From positions 1-27,967 of the forward strand of contig DCJL01000007.1 in NCBI GenBank assembly GCA_002320035.1: a DNA stretch of 27,967 nucleotides, read 5' to 3'. The notes below the pieces were generated by a model. That model saw nothing but the letters and a program-made list of their open reading frames with translations. It searched no databases and was not told the origin of the DNA. Positions 6,976-16,684 of the stretch are shown here, in pieces. The DNA comes from Clostridiales bacterium UBA1701. GTDB taxonomy: Bacteria; Bacillota; Clostridia; Oscillospirales; Oscillospiraceae. Positions within the stretch are counted from its first letter, which is position 1. Each line of letters starts with the position of its first letter. Both the position numbers and the translations under genes were made by a program.

Positions 6976-9900
6976 ATGGATGTGCTTGATTCCGGCCTGT
7001 ATATAGACGACAAGCGGCTCTATGACTACGCCGCCGCCTCCGCCCGGCTCCTAAAGCCCGGTGTGACCCGTTCCGGCGGCGCCGCCGCCGGAACGCTCAA
7101 GGCCGGGTATGAGGAAATACGCCGAACCCACCGGGAGATTCAGCGCCGCTACGGCGATCTGCCCTCCCCTCCCGCCGCCTGCGAGTGGCTGCTGGATAAC
7201 TGGTACATGGTTCAGCGGGAATATATCTCCGCTTCCCTGGCCCTCCGCCGCGCCCGGAGGCTCCGGCGGGCCGGAGACGGGCTTCTTATAACGGAACTCT
7301 GCCAGGCTCTGCTGAAATCCGGTCAGGGCGCCGTAACCGAGGAGCGCTGCAGGCTGTTTCTGGACGGCTTTCAGTCCGTAACCGTGCTGCGCCGGGCGGA
7401 GCTGGATATTTTCCCTGCCGCGCTCCGCGCCGCGCTTATCCGCGCCATTGCCGCCGTCTGCGGCAAAATGCGCTATGCCGCAGAGACCGGCGAGCACGCC
7501 GCCGCTTTTGAGGCGCTTTTCACCACCCTGCGCCTTTTTTCCGTTCTTGACGCAGAAAAGCTCATCAATTCCGCCGACGTCACAAACGCCGTGCTGGCTG
7601 CGGACCCCAGCGGAGAGTACGGGAATATGGACGCAGGCACAAGGCTCAGCTATCTGCGCCGGGTAGAGAGGATGGCCCGCCGTGAGGGGCTGGAGGAGCA
7701 TGTATTCGCCCGCCGCCTGATCAAAAAAGCAAAAGCGGATGGGCGGCATGTGGGTTTTTATCTTTTTCCGGAGACTGCAGGCCGGTGGGCGGGGCTGTAT
7801 ATCGCCGCCATTGTTCTGCTGACACTCTTTCTCTCCCTGCTGCCCGCCTTTATGCTGGACAGCATTCCGGCGGCGTTGCTGCTTCTGCTGCCGGTGTCGG
7901 AGCTTGTGAAAAGCGTGCTTGATTTTATTTTGCTCCATGTGACCGCGCCCAGGCGCCTGCCCCGCATGGACACGGAAAAGGGCCTGCCCCCCGGCGGGCG
8001 GACGATCTGCGTCATCTCCGCCCTGCTGACGGATGAAAACGCCGCCGCCAGCATGGCCAGGCGGCTGGAACTGCTGCGCCGCTGCTGCAAATGCGGCGGT
8101 GTCAGCTTCGGATTGCTGGCGGACCTGCCCGGAGCGGACCGCTTTGAGGCAGAGGGGGACGAGACCATTCTCTCCGCCGCCCGCAGCGCCGTAAACGCCC
8201 TGAACAGGAAATACGGCGGCGGCTTTTACCTTTTTACCCGGCCCCGAAGCTTCGATGGGGAATGCTGGACAGGCCGGGAACGCAAGCGGGGAGCCATCAC
8301 GGCGCTTGCCCGGCTGCTTTGCGATTTAAGCTCCGAGCTGTCCGTCACAGGGGACAGGGACGCTCTCTGCGGCGTGAATTATATTCTTACCCTCGACAGC
8401 GACACCTGGGTCTATCCCGGCTCGGTCGAGGAGCTGATCGGCGCGGCCCTGCACCCGCTGAATCGGCCCGTGTTCGACGAAAAGCGCCGTGTGGTAACTC
8501 GGGGCCACGCCATTATCCACCCCCGCATGGACACGGAGCTGAAAAGCGCCAACGCCACGGACTTTGCCCTCATCTTCGCCGGGGCCGGCGGCTGCGACCC
8601 GTACGGCAGTCTCTGCGGCGAGCTGTACATGAACGCCTTTGGCAGCGGGGGCTTTGCCGGAAAGGGCATAATCGACGCCCGTGCCTTTATAAAATGCACC
8701 CTTGACCGCTTTCCGGAGGGCCATGTGCTCTCTCACGATGCGCTGGAGGGTGCATGCCTCCGGGGAGCCTACATGGGGGACACGGAATTTTCCGACACCT
8801 TTCCCGCCCGGCCCCTGGCTTATTACAAAAGGCTTCACCGCTGGATCCGGGGAGACTGGCAGAATCTTCCATGGGTGTTTTCCCGGGACTTTGCGGCCAT
8901 GGACCGCTTCCGCCTTTTAGACAGCCTCCGCCGGAGCCTTCTTCCGCCCATGACCCTTTTCGCCCTCGTTTTCGGGTTCTTTCTGCCGGAAGGCGGGCTG
9001 GCTCTGGCTGCCTGGGCGGCGCTGCTGGCCCTTTTGAGCAGCCTTTTCCTCTCTCTGGCGGAGAGTGGGGCCCGGCGGCGGGAAAAAGTTCGCCTGCGGC
9101 GCTACACAAGGCTTCTTACCGGCGTGGGCGGGGCCATGGTGCGCACCTTTATCCGCCTGTGGCTGCTGCCCTTTGAGGCCTGGGTCTGTCTCTCCGCCAT
9201 AGCCATGGCCCTCTGGCGCATGCTTGTAAGCCACAAAAGGCTTCTTCAGTGGCAGACCGCCCAGCAGAGCGAGGGCGGCACCGAGGGGCTTAGGGCCCAT
9301 CTGCGTGCCATGTGGTTTTCCCTGCCGCTGGGGCTTCTGCTGCTGTTGTTTTCCCCGGCCATCATCGGAAAATCCGCGGGGCTCATGTGGCTGTTGTCTC
9401 CCCTGGCAGCGGCAGCGCTGGCCCTGCCTGCCCACAGGGAGGCAGTCCTCTCCGGGGCCGACCGCGAGTTCCTCTTAAATGCCGCCCGGGAGAATTTCCG
9501 CTATCTGACGGAGTTTTCCACGGCGCTGGACAACTACCTGCCGCCGGATAATTTTCAGGAGCAGCCTCCCGTGGGCCTTGCGCACCGCAGCTCCCCCACC
9601 AATATCGGCCTTGCCGCGGCCGCTGCGGCGGCGGCAATGGACATGGGCATAATCGAGGCCGGGGAGGCGGCGGAATATATCGGCCGGATCGTCTCAAGCC
9701 TCGAAAAAATGCCCCGGGCCCTGGGACATTTCTATAACTGGTATGACACCCGCACCCTGGCGCCCTTAAGCCCCGCCTTCATCTCCACCGTGGACAGCGG
9801 CAATCTATTCGCCGGGCTTATGACGGCGGGGCTCGCCATGGAGGAAGCCGGGCGGCCGGAACTTGCGGAGCGGATAAAAAAGCTTCTGGAGCCCATGGAC

Positions 9901-12900
9901 TTCAGCCCCCTCTATGACCAGAACCGGGGTCTTTTCCACATCTGCTACGACACAGCCAAAAACCGGGGCGCCGGCGGCTGGTACGACCTGATGGCGAGCG
10001 AAGCCATGCTCACCAGCTATATCGCCGTTTCCCGGGGCGACGTGCCCGTAAAGCACTGGCGGCGCCTGAGCCGGGCCCAACTGCAGAAGGACGGCTTCCG
10101 AGGTCTGGCAAGCTGGACGGGAACCATGTTCGAGTATCTTATGCCCGCCCTCTTTTTGCCTTATGAGCGGGGCAGCCTCCTGTATGAGAGCGGCCGCTTC
10201 TGCGTCTATGCTCAAAAAAGGCGGGCCTTTGCCGGCAAGCCCTGGGGCATTTCCGAGAGTGCCTTTTATTCCTTCGACCCGGCGCTCAACTACCGCTACA
10301 AGGCCAACGGCTGCCCCGCCCTGGCACTGAAGCGGGGGCAGGAGGCGGATATGGTCATCTCCCCATACAGCAGCTTTCTGGCTCTGGCCATCGAGCCGCA
10401 GGCGGCTGTCCGGAACCTGCACAGTCTCCGGCGCTTTGGCGCCTCGGGCCGCTTCGGATATATGGAGGCGCTGGATTTCAGCCCCTCCCGCTGCCGCAGC
10501 GACAGCGGAGAAAAGGTGCGCTGCTACATGGCCCATCATATCGGCATGAGCGTGATCGCCGCGGCAAACGCCCTCTGCGAGGGCAGTATCCGGCAGCGCT
10601 TCCTGTCCCAGAGCGCCATGGCCGCCCACAGCCTTCTGCTCCAGGAACGGCTGCCCGCCGACGGGCTCATAATACGCCGGGAGCTGGCGGAGCCTCAGGA
10701 AAAGCCCCCCAGAAACCCGGAGGGTTTCTGGAGCCTGAGGGGCGGCGTCCAGGACCGGCAGCTTCACTGCGCGCTCATGTCAAACGGCGCCTATAATATC
10801 ATCGCCGGCAGTCAGGGGCAGAGCTGCGCTCTCTTCGGCCGCCTGTCGATTTACGGCGCGCCCTGCCTGCCCATGGAAGGCGCACCCCGGCTGGAGCTCA
10901 TCCGGCGCGGGGAGCTGATGCCCCTGCTCCCGGCCAGACAGCCGGAACTTTGGGAGTTGTCCGAGGACCAATGCCGCTGGACGCTCAACCGGGATGGCCT
11001 GAGCTGTACCTCCACCCTGGCAGCTGCCGCCGGGGATTGGGGAGAGCTCCGCTGCGCGGAGCTGAGGGCGGAGCGGGATGAGGAGCTCATTCTGCGGCTC
11101 TCCTTCCGGCCTATTCTGGCGGAATATGGGGATTACAGCGACCACAGAGCCTTCTGGAAGCTGGGTATCCACGCCGAAAGAGAGGGCGGCGCCCTGCTGC
11201 TGCGCCGCCTTCGCCGGGGAGACAGGCGGGAAATCTGGCTCTGTCTCTGCTGCGACACGCCTGTGGAGCTGCCGGCAACGACAGCCTCCGGATGGCTCTC
11301 GGAGCCCTTTGCGGAGCTTCGCGCGCCTCTGAGCCTGAAAGGCGGCGAAAGCAGGCTTGTCCGCTTCGCCCTCTGTCTGGGCCTCAGCCGCCGGGAGGCG
11401 CTGGAAGGAGCGGGGCGCATCCTTTCCGGCGCTGACCGGGGGAATCTTCCGGGCGCGGCGGCCATGAAGCTGGGCATGAGCGCGGCGGAGATCGGCGCAG
11501 CCATGGAGCTTCTGCCGGCCCTGCTCTCCCCGGTCTGCCATGCGGCCCCCCGGCGGGAGCTCTGGCCCTTCGGTATCTCCGGTGATCTGCCCATACTCTG
11601 CTGCCGGGCGGATGCGGCGGAGTGCCTGCCGCTTTTACGGCGCTTCTGCCTTTTAAAGAGCTGCGGAGCCGAATGCGAGCTTGTGTATCTCAGCGCCGAG
11701 CAGGGGGAATACCGTCAGCCCCTGCGCCGCCGGGTGAACGAGGCACTGGCGGCCCTGGGTCTGGAGGAACTGGCGGGCAGCCGGGGCGGGGTGCACTTTG
11801 TCCCGCTCTCCGCCGCCGAAATCATCGAGAGCCGGGCCGCCGTGGCCATCGGCAGGCCCCGCCGCGAGCGGGAATCTCTGCGCCTGCCGGCCTTTGGCGC
11901 ACCGCGGGAACCGGGTGCCGTCCCCATTTGCCATTGGAAAGACTCCGGTTTCGAATATTATGTAAACCGTTCCCTGCCCGCCCGGGCCTGGCAGCAGCTC
12001 CTTACCAACGGCCGTTTCGGCTGCATTGTCTCTGACTGCGGCATGGGCCTGATGTGGCTTGAAAATGCCCGGGAGATGCGCTTGAACCCGCCGCCGGAGG
12101 ATATCCGCGCCGTTTCCGGCTCCGAGGCGCTCTGGGTGGAGACGGAAAAAGGGCCGGTCAGCCTCTTTGCCGCCAATGACGGATATCCCTGCCGCGTTTC
12201 CTATTCTCCGGGGCTTGCCCGCTGGGAAAAGGAGGCTGAGGGCCGGACCCTGAACCTTACCGCCTTCGTCCCCATGGGGCAGGACGCCAGAGTTTATATG
12301 ATAAATGGCGCAGCCGGAATGACGCTCAAATGGGGGCTTAAGCCCAGCTTGGGCGCCAGGGATGCCTCCTCCCTGCGCTGCCGCTTTGAGGACGGCGCCT
12401 TTATTGCCGAAAACCCGGAGGCCTATCTGCCGGGGACCGTGCTTCTGGCGGGTGCAAGCTCCCCCTGCTCCTGCCGGACGGAGTTCTGCCCGCCCGCCAT
12501 GCTCATGAGCGTCCGGACGGAGGACACGACCGTGCTGGTATGCGGCTGCATCTCCCGGGGAGAGCTGAAGGCGCTCTGCGATCCGGAGGCGGCCCGCCTG
12601 GCGCTGGCGCGCGCCGAAAAACGCTGGCAGCAGCTTCTCTCCCGGTTCTCCTGCCGGACCGGCGTGGCTTATCTTGACCGCTATATGAACCACTGGGCAG
12701 CCTATCAGAGCATCGCCTGCCGCCTTGAGGGCCGGGCCAGCCTCTATCAAAGCGGTGGCGCCTTTGGCTTCCGGGATCAGCTCCAGGACGCGGTAAACAT
12801 GCTCCTGCTTACACCGGAGCTTGCCCGGGAGAGGATTCTGGACGCCTGCCGCCATCAGTACGAAGAAGGGGACGTGATGCACTGGTGGCATCCCCATCCG

Positions 12901-14040
12901 GAGGGTTCCCGCGGCATCCGCTCCCACTGCTCGGACGATCTGCTCTGGCTCTGCTGGGCACTGTGCGAATATGTGGAGGCCACCGGAGACAGGGCGCTCT
13001 GCGCCGTTGAAGTTCCTTATCTCAGCTCACCGCCCCTCTCCCCCGGCCAGCGGGACCGCTACGAGACGCCGGAGATCTCCACGAAAAGCGCCCCCGTGCT
13101 CTTTCACGCCCGGGCCGCCCTGGACTGCTGCGCAGCCCGGGGCTTCGGCCCCCGCGGCCTGCCCTTCATGGGCAGCGGAGATTGGAATGACGGGCTTGAC
13201 GCTACAAAAGGCGAGAGCCTGTGGCTGGGCTGGTTTCTGGCAGACTGCGCCGGGCGTTTCGCGGATCTGCTGGACGCTCTGGGCAAGCCAAAAGCAGACA
13301 ATTACCGGGCGCTGGCTCATAACGCCGCCCGGGCGGCGGACCTGGCCTTTAACGGCAGCTTTTATCCCAGGGGCTTTCTGCCGGACGGTTCCCCTCTGGG
13401 CGGTGAGAGCCGGATCGATTCCCTGCCCCAAAGCTGGGCGGTTCTCAGCGGCTGCGCCCCCAAGGGCCGGGCGGAGCGGGCCGTGAGGGCGGCGCTGCGG
13501 CGGCTTGTGGATGAAAAGCAGGGCCTTGTAAAGCTTTTTGACCCGCCCTTCACCGCCGCCGAGCCATATCCCGGCTATATCGTCAGCTATGGGGAGGGCT
13601 TCCGGGAAAACGGCGGCCAGTATACGCATGCGGCGGTGTGGCTGGCCATGGCCTGCTTTAAGCTGGGACAGGCCGACGAGGGCTGGAACCTTCTGAATCT
13701 GCTGCTCCCCGGCGGCCGGGATCAGAGCCGTTACGAGGCGGAGCCTTTTGTGCTGGCGGCGGACGTCTACTCCGCCCCCGGCCATGAGGGTGAGGCGGGC
13801 TGGAGCTGGTATACCGGCTCTGCGGCCTGGTATTTCCGGGCAGTGACAGAGTGCATGCTGGGCCTGCGCCTGAAAGACGGGCTTCTGTATCTCTCCCCCA
13901 ACCTGCCCGCCGCGCTGTCCTCCTGCCGCTTCGACTGGCGGGACGGCGGCGGCACGGTGCACCATATCTCCATTGAGGAGGGAGCCGTCACAGTGGACGG
14001 TGAAAAATATCTGGGCGGGCCCCTGGGCCGGCTGAAATAG
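6976..14040 (+). CDS. Cyclic beta-1,2-glucan synthase (GT84 / glycoamylase-like / GH94)
   Basis: A 2354-residue membrane enzyme predicted to make beta-1,2-glucan from UDP-glucose, cyclise it and trim it. The N-terminus (about 1-265) matches the NdvB/Cgs leading region (ACEWLLDNW). Membrane segments lie at about 271-318 and 660-815. Between them is a GT84 transferase: ISALL from 344, DSDT at 474-477, GSGGFAGKG at 556-564, LSHDALEG at 585-592 and HRWIRGDW at 621-628. The glycoamylase-like cyclisation domain (PF10091; GH189-type) follows at about 836-1230, with WGISES at 1090-1095 and MAHHIGMS at 1185-1192. A GH94-like part from about 1250 has two beta-sandwich stretches, FGFRDQLQD (1930-1938) and GDWNDGLD (2068-2075). 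Brucella and Sinorhizobium homologues have about 2830-2870 residues, so this one is compact but keeps every module. AGGAG lies 7 nt before the ATG. The promoter is unclear, with only a -10-like TATTAT at 6945-6950. No cgmA/ndvA-type ABC exporter lies beside it. Confidence 0.9.
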   Translation: MDVLDSGLYIDDKRLYDYAAASARLLKPGVTRSGGAAAGTLKAGYEEIRRTHREIQRRYGDLPSPPAACEWLLDNWYMVQREYISASLALRRARRLRRAGDGLLITELCQALLKSGQGAVTEERCRLFLDGFQSVTVLRRAELDIFPAALRAALIRAIAAVCGKMRYAAETGEHAAAFEALFTTLRLFSVLDAEKLINSADVTNAVLAADPSGEYGNMDAGTRLSYLRRVERMARREGLEEHVFARRLIKKAKADGRHVGFYLFPETAGRWAGLYIAAIVLLTLFLSLLPAFMLDSIPAALLLLLPVSELVKSVLDFILLHVTAPRRLPRMDTEKGLPPGGRTICVISALLTDENAAASMARRLELLRRCCKCGGVSFGLLADLPGADRFEAEGDETILSAARSAVNALNRKYGGGFYLFTRPRSFDGECWTGRERKRGAITALARLLCDLSSELSVTGDRDALCGVNYILTLDSDTWVYPGSVEELIGAALHPLNRPVFDEKRRVVTRGHAIIHPRMDTELKSANATDFALIFAGAGGCDPYGSLCGELYMNAFGSGGFAGKGIIDARAFIKCTLDRFPEGHVLSHDALEGACLRGAYMGDTEFSDTFPARPLAYYKRLHRWIRGDWQNLPWVFSRDFAAMDRFRLLDSLRRSLLPPMTLFALVFGFFLPEGGLALAAWAALLALLSSLFLSLAESGARRREKVRLRRYTRLLTGVGGAMVRTFIRLWLLPFEAWVCLSAIAMALWRMLVSHKRLLQWQTAQQSEGGTEGLRAHLRAMWFSLPLGLLLLLFSPAIIGKSAGLMWLLSPLAAAALALPAHREAVLSGADREFLLNAARENFRYLTEFSTALDNYLPPDNFQEQPPVGLAHRSSPTNIGLAAAAAAAAMDMGIIEAGEAAEYIGRIVSSLEKMPRALGHFYNWYDTRTLAPLSPAFISTVDSGNLFAGLMTAGLAMEEAGRPELAERIKKLLEPMDFSPLYDQNRGLFHICYDTAKNRGAGGWYDLMASEAMLTSYIAVSRGDVPVKHWRRLSRAQLQKDGFRGLASWTGTMFEYLMPALFLPYERGSLLYESGRFCVYAQKRRAFAGKPWGISESAFYSFDPALNYRYKANGCPALALKRGQEADMVISPYSSFLALAIEPQAAVRNLHSLRRFGASGRFGYMEALDFSPSRCRSDSGEKVRCYMAHHIGMSVIAAANALCEGSIRQRFLSQSAMAAHSLLLQERLPADGLIIRRELAEPQEKPPRNPEGFWSLRGGVQDRQLHCALMSNGAYNIIAGSQGQSCALFGRLSIYGAPCLPMEGAPRLELIRRGELMPLLPARQPELWELSEDQCRWTLNRDGLSCTSTLAAAAGDWGELRCAELRAERDEELILRLSFRPILAEYGDYSDHRAFWKLGIHAEREGGALLLRRLRRGDRREIWLCLCCDTPVELPATTASGWLSEPFAELRAPLSLKGGESRLVRFALCLGLSRREALEGAGRILSGADRGNLPGAAAMKLGMSAAEIGAAMELLPALLSPVCHAAPRRELWPFGISGDLPILCCRADAAECLPLLRRFCLLKSCGAECELVYLSAEQGEYRQPLRRRVNEALAALGLEELAGSRGGVHFVPLSAAEIIESRAAVAIGRPRRERESLRLPAFGAPREPGAVPICHWKDSGFEYYVNRSLPARAWQQLLTNGRFGCIVSDCGMGLMWLENAREMRLNPPPEDIRAVSGSEALWVETEKGPVSLFAANDGYPCRVSYSPGLARWEKEAEGRTLNLTAFVPMGQDARVYMINGAAGMTLKWGLKPSLGARDASSLRCRFEDGAFIAENPEAYLPGTVLLAGASSPCSCRTEFCPPAMLMSVRTEDTTVLVCGCISRGELKALCDPEAARLALARAEKRWQQLLSRFSCRTGVAYLDRYMNHWAAYQSIACRLEGRASLYQSGGAFGFRDQLQDAVNMLLLTPELARERILDACRHQYEEGDVMHWWHPHPEGSRGIRSHCSDDLLWLCWALCEYVEATGDRALCAVEVPYLSSPPLSPGQRDRYETPEISTKSAPVLFHARAALDCCAARGFGPRGLPFMGSGDWNDGLDATKGESLWLGWFLADCAGRFADLLDALGKPKADNYRALAHNAARAADLAFNGSFYPRGFLPDGSPLGGESRIDSLPQSWAVLSGCAPKGRAERAVRAALRRLVDEKQGLVKLFDPPFTAAEPYPGYIVSYGEGFRENGGQYTHAAVWLAMACFKLGQADEGWNLLNLLLPGGRDQSRYEAEPFVLAADVYSAPGHEGEAGWSWYTGSAAWYFRAVTECMLGLRLKDGLLYLSPNLPAALSSCRFDWRDGGGTVHHISIEEGAVTVDGEKYLGGPLGRLK

Positions 14041-14063
14041 GGCTACCATTTTTTGCCCAAATG

Positions 14064-14072
14064 TGATATAAT
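14064..14072 (+). promoter_or_regulatory. Extended -10 promoter of the yfmF-yfmH-lgt operon
   Basis: TGATATAAT is a perfect extended -10 (TG-N-TATAAT) in the 64-bp gap after the glucan synthase gene. No good -35 lies 17 bp upstream, as is common for extended -10 promoters. Transcription would start near 14079, about 26 nt before the ATG. No terminator for the synthase gene is obvious, so readthrough is possible. Confidence 0.6.
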
Positions 14073-14104
14073 ACACTATAAATAACAACAGACGGAGGTG
14101 CCCT

Positions 14105-15415
14105 ATGGAAATCACAAGGACGGAGCTGATGCCCGGGGTATGGCTCAACCACCTGCGCTCGGACAAATTTAAAACCGCCTGCATGAGCCTGACGCTGCTG
14201 ACCCAGCTAAAGCGGGACAGCGCCTCCATGAATGCCCTTATTCCCTACGTGCTCCGCCGGGGTACCACCCGCTACGGCGATATGGAGGCGCTCTCGGCCA
14301 GGCTTGAGGAGCTCTACGGCGCGGCGGTTGAGCCGGTGGTACGCCGCATTGGGGAGATACAGTGCGTCGGCTTTTACGCCAGTCTTCCGGAGCGGGAATA
14401 TCTCCCCGGCGGACAGGACGTGCTGCGGGACACGGCAGAGCTCATGGGTGAGCTGCTTCTGTCGCCGGCTACCCGGGGCGGGCTGCTGCTGCCCCAGTAT
14501 GTGGACAGCGAACGGGATAAAATGCTTGACACAATCCGCAGCCGGATCAACGAGAAACGCGGCTATTCTCTGTTTCGCTGCATAGAGGAAATGTGCTGCT
14601 ACGAGGACTTTGCCGTGGGCCGCCTGGGCGGCGAGATGGAGTGCCAGGCCATCCATTACCAAAAGCTCACAAAGCATTACCGCGCCCTGCTTCAGACCTG
14701 CCCTCTGGAAATTTTCTACTGCGGCCGGGCGGGAGAGGATGAAGTTGCCTCCGCCACGCGGGACGCGCTTTCCGCCCTGCCCCGGGGCGGTATCGACTAT
14801 GACCTGGGTACGGATGTGCGCATGAACGCGCTGGAGGAAGCCCCCCGCTATGTGGAGGAGGAACTGCCTGTAAGCCAGGGCAAGCTGGTTATCGGCTTCC
14901 GCCTGGGCGAGTGCATGGAGGACCCGGATATCGCGGCGCTGCATGTCTTCAACAGTGTTTACGGCAGCGGAACCAGCTCCAAGCTCTTTATGAACGTGCG
15001 TGAGCGCCTTTCCCTCTGCTACTACGCCAGCTCCATTATAGATATTCACAAGGGCATCATGCTGGTCGCCTCGGGCATCGAGTTTGAAAAATTCGGCGCT
15101 GCCCGGGATGAGATTCTCGCCCAGTTGGAGGCCATGAAGCGGGGCGAGATTACAGAGGCGGAACTCAACGCCGCCAAAGCCGGCGTTGCCTCGGATCTGC
15201 GCTCCCTTATGGACAGTCAGGGTGAGCTGGAGGGCTTTTACCTGGCCCAGGCTCTGGATGGGGCAGATTACGGCCCCATGGAGCTGGCGGAGCTGGCGGA
15301 AAGCGTCACGAAAGAGGATGTGGTCGCCATCGCCAACAGCGTGGAGTGCGATCTGATATATTTTTTGAAAGGCGGCGGGGACGCCGGAGAGGACGAGGAA
15401 GAGGATGCAGAGTAA
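14105..15415 (+). CDS. yfmF: M16-family peptidase homologue YfmF (EF-P modification-associated), non-catalytic
   Basis: A 436-residue protein with the two-lobe M16 (insulinase-like) plan. The N-terminal lobe lacks the zinc-binding HXXEH motif; its place is taken by a stretch around VLRRGTTRYGDMEALSARLE. It is therefore probably the inactive partner of the next gene's product, as in other M16 heterodimers. In Bacillus subtilis the homologues (ymfF and ymfH) are linked to 5-aminopentanol modification of elongation factor P. The C-terminal lobe has NSVYGSGTSSKLFMNVRERLSLCYYASS, typical of the family, here quoted only for its Arg and Tyr positions near 300. An ATG with a GGAGGTG SD starts it, and its end overlaps yfmH by 11 nt. 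Confidence 0.88.
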   Translation: MEITRTELMPGVWLNHLRSDKFKTACMSLTLLTQLKRDSASMNALIPYVLRRGTTRYGDMEALSARLEELYGAAVEPVVRRIGEIQCVGFYASLPEREYLPGGQDVLRDTAELMGELLLSPATRGGLLLPQYVDSERDKMLDTIRSRINEKRGYSLFRCIEEMCCYEDFAVGRLGGEMECQAIHYQKLTKHYRALLQTCPLEIFYCGRAGEDEVASATRDALSALPRGGIDYDLGTDVRMNALEEAPRYVEEELPVSQGKLVIGFRLGECMEDPDIAALHVFNSVYGSGTSSKLFMNVRERLSLCYYASSIIDIHKGIMLVASGIEFEKFGAARDEILAQLEAMKRGEITEAELNAAKAGVASDLRSLMDSQGELEGFYLAQALDGADYGPMELAELAESVTKEDVVAIANSVECDLIYFLKGGGDAGEDEEEDAE

Positions 15416-16682
15416 AAACTACCCCAATATCGGCGAAACGCTCTACTGTGCCACGCTTTCCAACGGTCTAAAACTGAATGTGGTCCCGAAGCCGGGCTTT
15501 TCCACCTGCTATGCCGTCTTTGCCGCCAACTACGGCGGCGCCCACCGGCGCTTCACTGTGGACGGGCGGCAGGCGGATACCCCCGCGGGCGTGGCCCATT
15601 TTCTTGAGCACAAGATGTTTGACCTGCCCGGCGGGGACAACGCCCTGAACATTCTCTCCGCCAACGGGGCCGATCCCAACGCCTTTACCTCCAGCGGCGT
15701 TACCTGTTACTACTTCCAGTGCACGGAGCATTTTGAGGAAAACCTCCGTATGCTGCTGCACTTTGTTTCAACCCCCTACTTTACCCCCGAGACCGTGCAG
15801 AAAGAGCAGGGCATCATCGCCCAGGAAATCCGCATGGGCGAGGACAGCCCCGGCTCGGCTATCTATTATAACCTTCTGGAGCTGCTCTATGAGCACCACC
15901 CCATCCGGGATAAAGTTGCCGGTACCGTTGAGAGCATAGCGGAGATCTCGGATAAAACCCTTTACGACTGCCACAAAGTCTTTTATGCCCCCAGCAACAT
16001 GACGCTCTGCGTGGAGGGGGATGTGGACGCGGAGAAGATCCGTGCCATTGCGGAGGAGCTTCTGCCAAAGGACCGGTCCCCGGTTCCCTCGGCGGATTTC
16101 GGCCCGGAGGAGGGGCCCCTGCCCGTATCTCCTCTCAGGAGGGAGGCCATGTCCGTCTCCGCTCCTCAGTTCCTTATCGGCGCAAAGCTTTGTCCCGCCC
16201 CGGCGGGCGTGGCGGCGCTGAAGCAGCACCTTGTTTCCCAGCTTGCCCTGCGCCTGCTGGCGGGAGCTTCCTCTCCCTTCTATACAGGGCTTTACGAAAA
16301 GGGCCTTCTAAACCGGGATTTTGACTATGAGGCGGATTTTTCCGCCGGCACCGGCACCGTCATCATCGGCGGCGAGAGTCAGGAGCCCGAACGGGTCCTG
16401 GAGGAGCTTCAGCGGGAGGTCGCCCGTATCTGCAGCGAGGGCATCGACCCCGCCCGCTTTGAACGGGCCCGGCGTGCCTCTCTGGGCGCCCGGCTCCGGG
16501 GGCTGGAGGATTTTGAAAACGTCTGCGTTTCCTTGGCCCTGGGGCAGTTTGACGGTTACTGCGCTTTCGACGCGCCGGCCATGCTGGAGCGTATAACAAA
16601 AGAGGACTGCGAGGGCTTTATCCGGGAAAATCTGGCTCCGGAAAAGCTGGCCATGTCCATAATCGAACCTGAGAGGTCATAA
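15405..16682 (+). CDS. yfmH: M16-family zinc peptidase YfmH (EF-P modification-associated)
   Basis: A 425-residue M16 metallopeptidase that keeps the inverted zinc motif HFLEH at 65-69 and the distal glutamate in QEIRMGED (Glu141 or Glu146), about 75 residues on. This is the spacing expected for HXXEH enzymes, so it should be the active subunit paired with YfmF. The C-terminal lobe is of normal length. The start ATG lies within the end of yfmF, which indicates translational coupling. Its natural substrate is unknown; the link to EF-P comes from Bacillus genetics and is transferred by homology. Confidence 0.9.
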   Translation: MQSKNYPNIGETLYCATLSNGLKLNVVPKPGFSTCYAVFAANYGGAHRRFTVDGRQADTPAGVAHFLEHKMFDLPGGDNALNILSANGADPNAFTSSGVTCYYFQCTEHFEENLRMLLHFVSTPYFTPETVQKEQGIIAQEIRMGEDSPGSAIYYNLLELLYEHHPIRDKVAGTVESIAEISDKTLYDCHKVFYAPSNMTLCVEGDVDAEKIRAIAEELLPKDRSPVPSADFGPEEGPLPVSPLRREAMSVSAPQFLIGAKLCPAPAGVAALKQHLVSQLALRLLAGASSPFYTGLYEKGLLNRDFDYEADFSAGTGTVIIGGESQEPERVLEELQREVARICSEGIDPARFERARRASLGARLRGLEDFENVCVSLALGQFDGYCAFDAPAMLERITKEDCEGFIRENLAPEKLAMSIIEPERS

Positions 16683-16684
16683 AA

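Noticed and set aside
11653..12927. Long open frames opposite the glucan synthase gene
   Set aside because: High GC gives long antisense frames. The plus-strand frame carries continuous NdvB/Cgs similarity.
14041..14104. Terminator right after the glucan synthase gene
   Set aside because: The only stem, GGGC/GCCC around a T-run, has a 4-bp stem with the T-run inside the loop, which is too weak to call.
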